Below are positions 36,132-39,959 of a stretch of DNA of 39,959 bases, in pieces. The stretch is from positions 1 to 39,959 of the forward strand of contig PNJV01000019.1 in assembly GCA_013822085.1 (NCBI GenBank), written 5' to 3'. The first letter of the stretch is position 1; the number at the start of each line of letters is the position of its first letter. Below the pieces are notes generated by a model that had not been told where the DNA came from, did not search any database, and saw only the letters and a list, made by a program, of their open reading frames with translations. A program made the position numbers and the translations under genes. The DNA is from Isosphaera sp. GTDB taxonomy: Bacteria; Planctomycetota; Phycisphaerae; Phycisphaerales; UBA1924.

Positions 36132-37751
36132 ATGGCGACGAGCAAGCAGTTGATCTTCAGCGACGCGGCCCTGCAAGAGATGAAGCGCGGCGTGGTCCGC
36201 CTGGCCAGGGCCGTCAAGGTGACCATGGGCCCGACGGCCCGGCACGTGGCCATCCAGAAGTCCTACGGCGGGCCGTCGATCAGCAACGACGGCGTGTCGG
36301 TGGCCCGCGAGATCACGCTCCCGGAGCCCTTCGAGTCCATGGGCGCCAAGATGGTCGCCGAGGTCGCCAAGAAGGCCAACGACCAGGCCGGCGACGGGAC
36401 CACCGCCGCCACGGTGCTCGCCGAGGCGATCTTCCTCGAGGGCCTGCGCGTCGTCGGCGCCGGCGCCAACCCGGTGCTCGTCCAGCGGGGCATCAACGCC
36501 GCCGCGGGCGTGGCCGCTGAGGCGATCGGCTCCATGGCCGTCAAGTGCAAGGGCAAGGAGGACTACAAGAAGGTCGCCACGGTCTCGGCGTCGCACGACG
36601 CGTCGATCGGCGAGATCATCGCTGAGGCGATCAGCAAGGTCGGGCCCGAGGGCGTCGTGGAGGTCGAGGAGGGCAAGGCCGCTGAGACGTCCCTGGAGTA
36701 CGTGGAGGGGATGGCGTTCGACAAGGGCTACATCTCGCCGTACTTCATGACCGACGCCAAGACCGCCGAGGCGGTGCTCGAAGAGGCGTACGTGCTGATC
36801 TACGAGAAGAAGATCGCCAACCTGGCCGACTTCCTGCCGTTCCTCAACAAGGTGGCCCTGAGCGGCAAGCCGCTGCTGGTGATCGCCGAGGAGGTGGAGA
36901 ACGAGGCCCTGGCTGCGCTGGTGGTCAACCGCCTGCGCGGGGCCCTGAAGATCTGCGCCGTCAAGGCGCCCGGCTTCGGCGACCGCCGCAAGGCGATCCT
37001 GGGCGACATCGCCGTGCTCACGGCCGGCACGTTCTTCTCCGAGGACCTGGGCCGCTCGCTCGAATCCATCGAGCTGAGCGAGCTGGGCCGGGCCAAGCGG
37101 ATCGTGGTCAACAAGGACGAGACGATCATCGTCGAGGGCGCCGGCAAGAAGAAGGACATCCAGGGTCGCGCCGAGCAGATCAAGGCCCAGCACGACAAGT
37201 CCACCTCGGACTACGACCGCGAGAAGCTGATGGAGCGCCTGGCCAAGCTGACCGGCGGCGTGGCGGTGATCTCGGTGGGCGCCCAGTCGGAGGTGGCCAT
37301 GAAGGAGAAGAAGGACGCCGTGGACGACGCGCTCCACTCCACGCGGCACGCGGCCAAGGAGGGGTACGTCGCCGGCGGCGGCGTGGCCCTGATCCGCACC
37401 CAGCCGGCCATCGCTGCGGCCATGAAGAAGGTCCAGGACCAGGACGAGCGCCTCGGGTTCCAGATCGTCCACGCGGCCGTGGAGGCGTGCGCCCGCCAGA
37501 TCGCCATCAACGCCGGCGCCGACGGCGACCTTGTCGTCTCCAGGATCCAGGAGGGCTCGGGCGGCTTCGGCTTCAACGCCATGACCCACGAGTACCAGGA
37601 CCTGATCAAGGCCGGCATCATCGACGCGGCGCTGGTCCCCAAGACCTCGCTGCTCAACGCCGCGTCCGTCGCCGGGCTGATGCTCACCACCAGCGTGATG
37701 ATCACCGAGAAGAAGGACGACGCCCAGACGACCGCCGGCGCCATCGCCTGA
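36132..37751 (+). CDS. groEL2: Chaperonin GroEL (second, divergent copy without GGM tail)
   Basis: 539 residues. Type I chaperonin with catalytic Asp88 ([10 protein letters not shown]) and Asp399 ([15 protein letters not shown]) retained. It is clearly divergent from the first copy: the N-terminus reads [18 protein letters not shown], the apical domain differs ([36 protein letters not shown]), and the C-terminus ends [13 protein letters not shown] without the Gly-Met repeats. GGAAGG precedes the ATG. Loss of the GGM tail, which lines the cavity floor in canonical GroEL, is common in paralogues with specialised clients. It follows groES by 124 bp. Confidence 0.95.
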   Translation: MATSKQLIFSDAALQEMKRGVVRLARAVKVTMGPTARHVAIQKSYGGPSISNDGVSVAREITLPEPFESMGAKMVAEVAKKANDQAGDGTTAATVLAEAIFLEGLRVVGAGANPVLVQRGINAAAGVAAEAIGSMAVKCKGKEDYKKVATVSASHDASIGEIIAEAISKVGPEGVVEVEEGKAAETSLEYVEGMAFDKGYISPYFMTDAKTAEAVLEEAYVLIYEKKIANLADFLPFLNKVALSGKPLLVIAEEVENEALAALVVNRLRGALKICAVKAPGFGDRRKAILGDIAVLTAGTFFSEDLGRSLESIELSELGRAKRIVVNKDETIIVEGAGKKKDIQGRAEQIKAQHDKSTSDYDREKLMERLAKLTGGVAVISVGAQSEVAMKEKKDAVDDALHSTRHAAKEGYVAGGGVALIRTQPAIAAAMKKVQDQDERLGFQIVHAAVEACARQIAINAGADGDLVVSRIQEGSGGFGFNAMTHEYQDLIKAGIIDAALVPKTSLLNAASVAGLMLTTSVMITEKKDDAQTTAGAIA

Positions 37752-37774
37752 GCCCGGCCCGGCGCCGGTCGCTG

Positions 37775-37799
37775 GCTCGGCGTGGGGTCTAGGCCGAGC
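37775..37799 (+). terminator. Hairpin between groEL2 and dnaJ
   Basis: GCTCGGC (37775-37781) and GCCGAGC (37793-37799) form a perfect 7-bp stem with an 11-base loop in the spacer after groEL2. There is no following T-run, so it may attenuate or mark mRNA processing rather than terminate fully. Confidence 0.3.
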
Positions 37800-37847
37800 G
37801 CCCGCGCGATCTTGCGCCGTCGAAGGATGCCCAGGTTCCCGCCCCCC

Positions 37848-38993
37848 ATGCCCCCCGCGCAGCGCGACTATTACGAGGTCCTCGGGGTCGCCAAGACCGC
37901 CGACGCGGAGGAGATCAAGCGCTCCTACCGCCGGCTGGCGATGAAGTATCACCCGGACCGCAACCCGGGCGACGCCGAGGCGGAGAAGAGCTTCAAGGAA
38001 GCCGCGGCGGCCTACGAGGTGCTCTCCGACGCCGAGAAGCGCGCCCGCTACGACCAGCACGGGCACGAGGGGCTGCGCGGCGGCGGCGGCCCGGCGGCGC
38101 ACGACTTCTCGCGGATGAACGTCGACGACATCTTCTCGATGTTCAACGACATCTTCGGCGGGGGCGGTCGAGGCGGCGGCCGGGGGCGGGCGCAGGGGCC
38201 GGCCCGCGGGTACGACCTGGAGACCGACGTCACGCTCACGCTCGAGGACGCGGTGCGCGGCGTGGAGAAGGAGGTCGTCTTCACGCGCCTGGACGTGTGC
38301 GAGACATGCCACGGCTCGGGGGCCAAGGCCGGGTCGTCGCCCGTGACGTGCGCCACCTGCGCCGGCCAGGGCAAGGTGCAGCAGACCGGGCTCGGGGGCA
38401 TGTTCCGGATGGTCACGGCCTGCCCCGCGTGCGGCGGCCGGGGGCGCGTGATCAAGGACTTCTGCGGGGCCTGCCGCGGCAAGGGGCGCACGCCCAAGCA
38501 GCGGACCGTCGCGGTGCGCATCCCCGCGGGGATCGCCGACGGGCAGACGGTGCGCGTGCGCGGCGAGGGCGAGCCGCCCGGTCCCGAGTCCAGCCCCGGC
38601 GGCGAGGGCGTGCGCGGCGACCTGCACGTGCAGGTGCGCGTGGCCGACCACGCGCTCTTCGAGCGCGACGGCGACGACCTGACGATGGAGCTGCCCGTCT
38701 CGTTCGCCCGGGCGGCGCTGGGCTCTGAGGTGAGCGTGCCGACCATCGACGGCGAGCCGACCCTGATCACGGTGCCGCGCGGCACGCAGCACGGCGACGT
38801 GGTGCGCCTGCCCGGGCGCGGGGTGCCGAGCCTGCGCTCGGGGCGGCGCGGCGACATGCTGGTCGTCGCCAGGGTGGTGGTGCCCAAGAAGCTGACGCAG
38901 CAGCAGGAGCGGCTCTTGCGCGAGCTGGCCGCGACGGACAAGGAGACCGTCTCCCCCGACAGCCCCGGGATCTGGAAGAAGATATTTGGCTAA
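37848..38993 (+). CDS. dnaJ: Chaperone DnaJ
   Basis: 381 residues from the ATG at 37848, chosen because the J domain then begins seven residues in (RDYYEVLGV), as in most DnaJ; an in-frame ATG at 37827 is possible and neither has a clear ribosome binding site. J domain with HPD at 35-37, a Gly-rich linker ([11 protein letters not shown]), four CxxCxGxG zinc repeats beginning at about residue 151 ([32 protein letters not shown]) and a C-terminal substrate-binding domain with LFERDGDDL and LPGRGVPSL. It stimulates DnaK ATPase and holds unfolded proteins. No dnaK is in the window; grpE follows. Confidence 0.95.
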   Translation: MPPAQRDYYEVLGVAKTADAEEIKRSYRRLAMKYHPDRNPGDAEAEKSFKEAAAAYEVLSDAEKRARYDQHGHEGLRGGGGPAAHDFSRMNVDDIFSMFNDIFGGGGRGGGRGRAQGPARGYDLETDVTLTLEDAVRGVEKEVVFTRLDVCETCHGSGAKAGSSPVTCATCAGQGKVQQTGLGGMFRMVTACPACGGRGRVIKDFCGACRGKGRTPKQRTVAVRIPAGIADGQTVRVRGEGEPPGPESSPGGEGVRGDLHVQVRVADHALFERDGDDLTMELPVSFARAALGSEVSVPTIDGEPTLITVPRGTQHGDVVRLPGRGVPSLRSGRRGDMLVVARVVVPKKLTQQQERLLRELAATDKETVSPDSPGIWKKIFG

Positions 38994-39065
38994 GCCGCCA
39001 GCGCGGCCGGCGGGCTCGCCGGCCCGGAGCACACGCACGAGCCAGAGAGCGACGAGGCCGACGCC

Positions 39066-39695
39066 ATGAACCCCTTCCGCAGGCACAACCCAGCCCCAGA
39101 CGAGCCCGAACGCCCCGCCGAGGCGTCCGCGCCCGGCCCCGCTGAGCCGTCGGCAGACCCGGACCAGACCGCGGCGCTGATCGACGCGCTCCAGGCCGAC
39201 GCTCAGCGCCTCCAGAAAGAGGCCGAGGAGCTCCGCGCCCAGCGCGACAGCGCGACCGAGGGCCACAAGCGGGCCCTGGCCGACTTCCAGAACTTCCAGC
39301 GCAGGTCCGCCATCAACGAGCGCGAGGCCCGCGAGCAGGGCGTGCGCGACGTGCTCCACGGCGTCATGAACGTGGTGGACCACTGCGACATGGCCCTGTC
39401 CCAGGGCCAGGAGCAGACGACCGTCGCGGCGGTGATCCAGGGCGTGTCGATCATCCGCGACGAGCTGCTCAGGGCCCTCCAGCTGCGCGGGGTGGGCGTG
39501 ATCAGGCCCGAGCGCGGCGAGGCGTTCGACCCGGCGGTGCACAAGGCGATCGCGCAGCAGCCGGCTCAGGGCGTGGAGGCCGGCGCGGTGCTGGCCACGC
39601 TGCGCGTGGGCTTCTCGCTGGATGGGCGGCTGGTCCGCCCGGCGGAGGTCATGGTGGCCATGGCCGGCGATCGGCCCGCGGCCGGGGGCGAGTGA
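39066..39695 (+). CDS. grpE: Nucleotide exchange factor GrpE
   Basis: 209 residues with GAGG upstream of the ATG. An acidic/Pro-rich leader is followed by a long helix (ALQADAQRLQKEAEELRAQR), the ADFQNFQRRSAINEREAREQ motif that marks GrpE, the VVDHCDMALSQG segment and a C-terminal beta domain (GEAFDPAVHKAIAQQP; FSLDGRLVRPAEVMVA). It releases ADP from DnaK as a dimer in the cytoplasm. The GrpE order after dnaJ, without dnaK between, is less common than grpE-dnaK-dnaJ. The next gene begins 6 bp downstream. Confidence 0.94.
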   Translation: MNPFRRHNPAPDEPERPAEASAPGPAEPSADPDQTAALIDALQADAQRLQKEAEELRAQRDSATEGHKRALADFQNFQRRSAINEREAREQGVRDVLHGVMNVVDHCDMALSQGQEQTTVAAVIQGVSIIRDELLRALQLRGVGVIRPERGEAFDPAVHKAIAQQPAQGVEAGAVLATLRVGFSLDGRLVRPAEVMVAMAGDRPAAGGE

Positions 39696-39701
39696 GCAGC
39701 G

Positions 39702-39959
39702 ATGCCGACCTACGAGTACAAGTGCGGCGCGTGCGGGGAGCGGTTCGAGCGCTTCCAGTCCATGACCGCGTCACCCGTTCGTGTGTGTCCGGCCTGCGGC
39801 AAGCGGCGCGTCGAGCGGCTCATCGGCACCGGGGCCGCGGTGCTCTTCAAGGGCTCGGGCTTCTATCAGACGGACTACCGCAGCGAGTCGTACAAGAAGG
39901 CCGCCCAGGCTGAGAGCAAGCCCGCTGACTCGGGCTCGAACAAACCGGCCGGCGCTGAG
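39702..39959 (+). CDS. FmdB-like zinc ribbon protein (truncated by window end)
   Basis: 86 codons from the ATG at 39702 with no stop before the window ends. The N-terminus MPTYEYKCGACGERFERFQS and the second pair VCPACGKRRVERL give the two CxxC pairs of the FmdB/regulatory zinc ribbon family, followed by the typical GSGFYQTDYRSESYKK and a disordered tail. The family is small (about 70-110 residues), so most of the gene is present. Function is poorly known; it is proposed to be regulatory. It is 6 bp after grpE and likely in the same operon. Confidence 0.9.
   Translation, partial: MPTYEYKCGACGERFERFQSMTASPVRVCPACGKRRVERLIGTGAAVLFKGSGFYQTDYRSESYKKAAQAESKPADSGSNKPAGAE

Noticed and set aside
35970-39542. 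Very long open frame on the minus strand opposite groEL2, dnaJ and grpE
   Set aside because: It is antisense to well-supported genes, has a repetitive Leu/Gly/Val/Arg composition and no domain; long antisense frames are expected at this G+C.

Overview
The window is GC-rich (about 70% G+C by eye) and reads like a chromosomal segment of a planctomycete, most likely the Phycisphaerae. The clues are the Tat-exported DUF1501/DUF1800 pair, a planctomycete-style prepilin-like protein, an alternative complex III (ACIII) locus joined to a caa3 oxidase, a Minf_1886-family protein, a ResB/CcsA cytochrome c maturation pair, and two groEL genes flanking one groES. The class assignment is inference. I see no tRNA, rRNA, CRISPR array, insertion sequence or phage gene.

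Layout. 1-813: the end of a membrane-anchored protein, then a prepilin-like gene overlapping it. 830-3789 (minus): DUF1800 followed by DUF1501. 4035-5675 (minus): an enlarged CtaA (heme A synthase). 5997-22710 (plus): a respiratory gene train of about 16.7 kb, actA-B-C-D-E-F, a one-helix protein, sco, ctaC, ctaD, ctaE, ctaF and a two-helix protein. 22834-23700 (minus): an OmpA-type lipoprotein. 23824-25380: an amidohydrolase. 25599-30825: resB-like, ccsA and a 3-methyladenine DNA glycosylase, coupled by stop/start overlaps. 30944-33092: a Minf_1886 protein and an AI-2E family permease. 33134-33541 (minus): a solitary nuoA. 33842-39959: groEL1, groES, groEL2, dnaJ, grpE and an FmdB-like zinc ribbon cut by the window end.

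How the parts work together. ACIII oxidises quinol and passes electrons through its pentaheme ActA and monoheme ActE to the cytochrome c domain of CtaC, and then to the A2-type oxygen-reducing CtaD. CtaA supplies heme A, Sco supplies copper for CuA, and ResB/CcsA attach heme to the c-type cytochromes. The window therefore holds most of a terminal respiratory chain with its assembly factors, next to a chaperone cluster.

Most notable observations: a perfect sigma-54 core promoter (TGGCAC-N5-TTGC) upstream of groEL1; histidine-rich soluble tails on at least seven respiratory subunits and on GroEL1; a long C-terminal extension on oxidase subunit IV; a four-helix N-terminal extension on CtaA; a shared AT-rich element (AGAGTAATTT and a variant) upstream of three respiratory transcription units; and a dense G-tract array just before the resB-like start codon.
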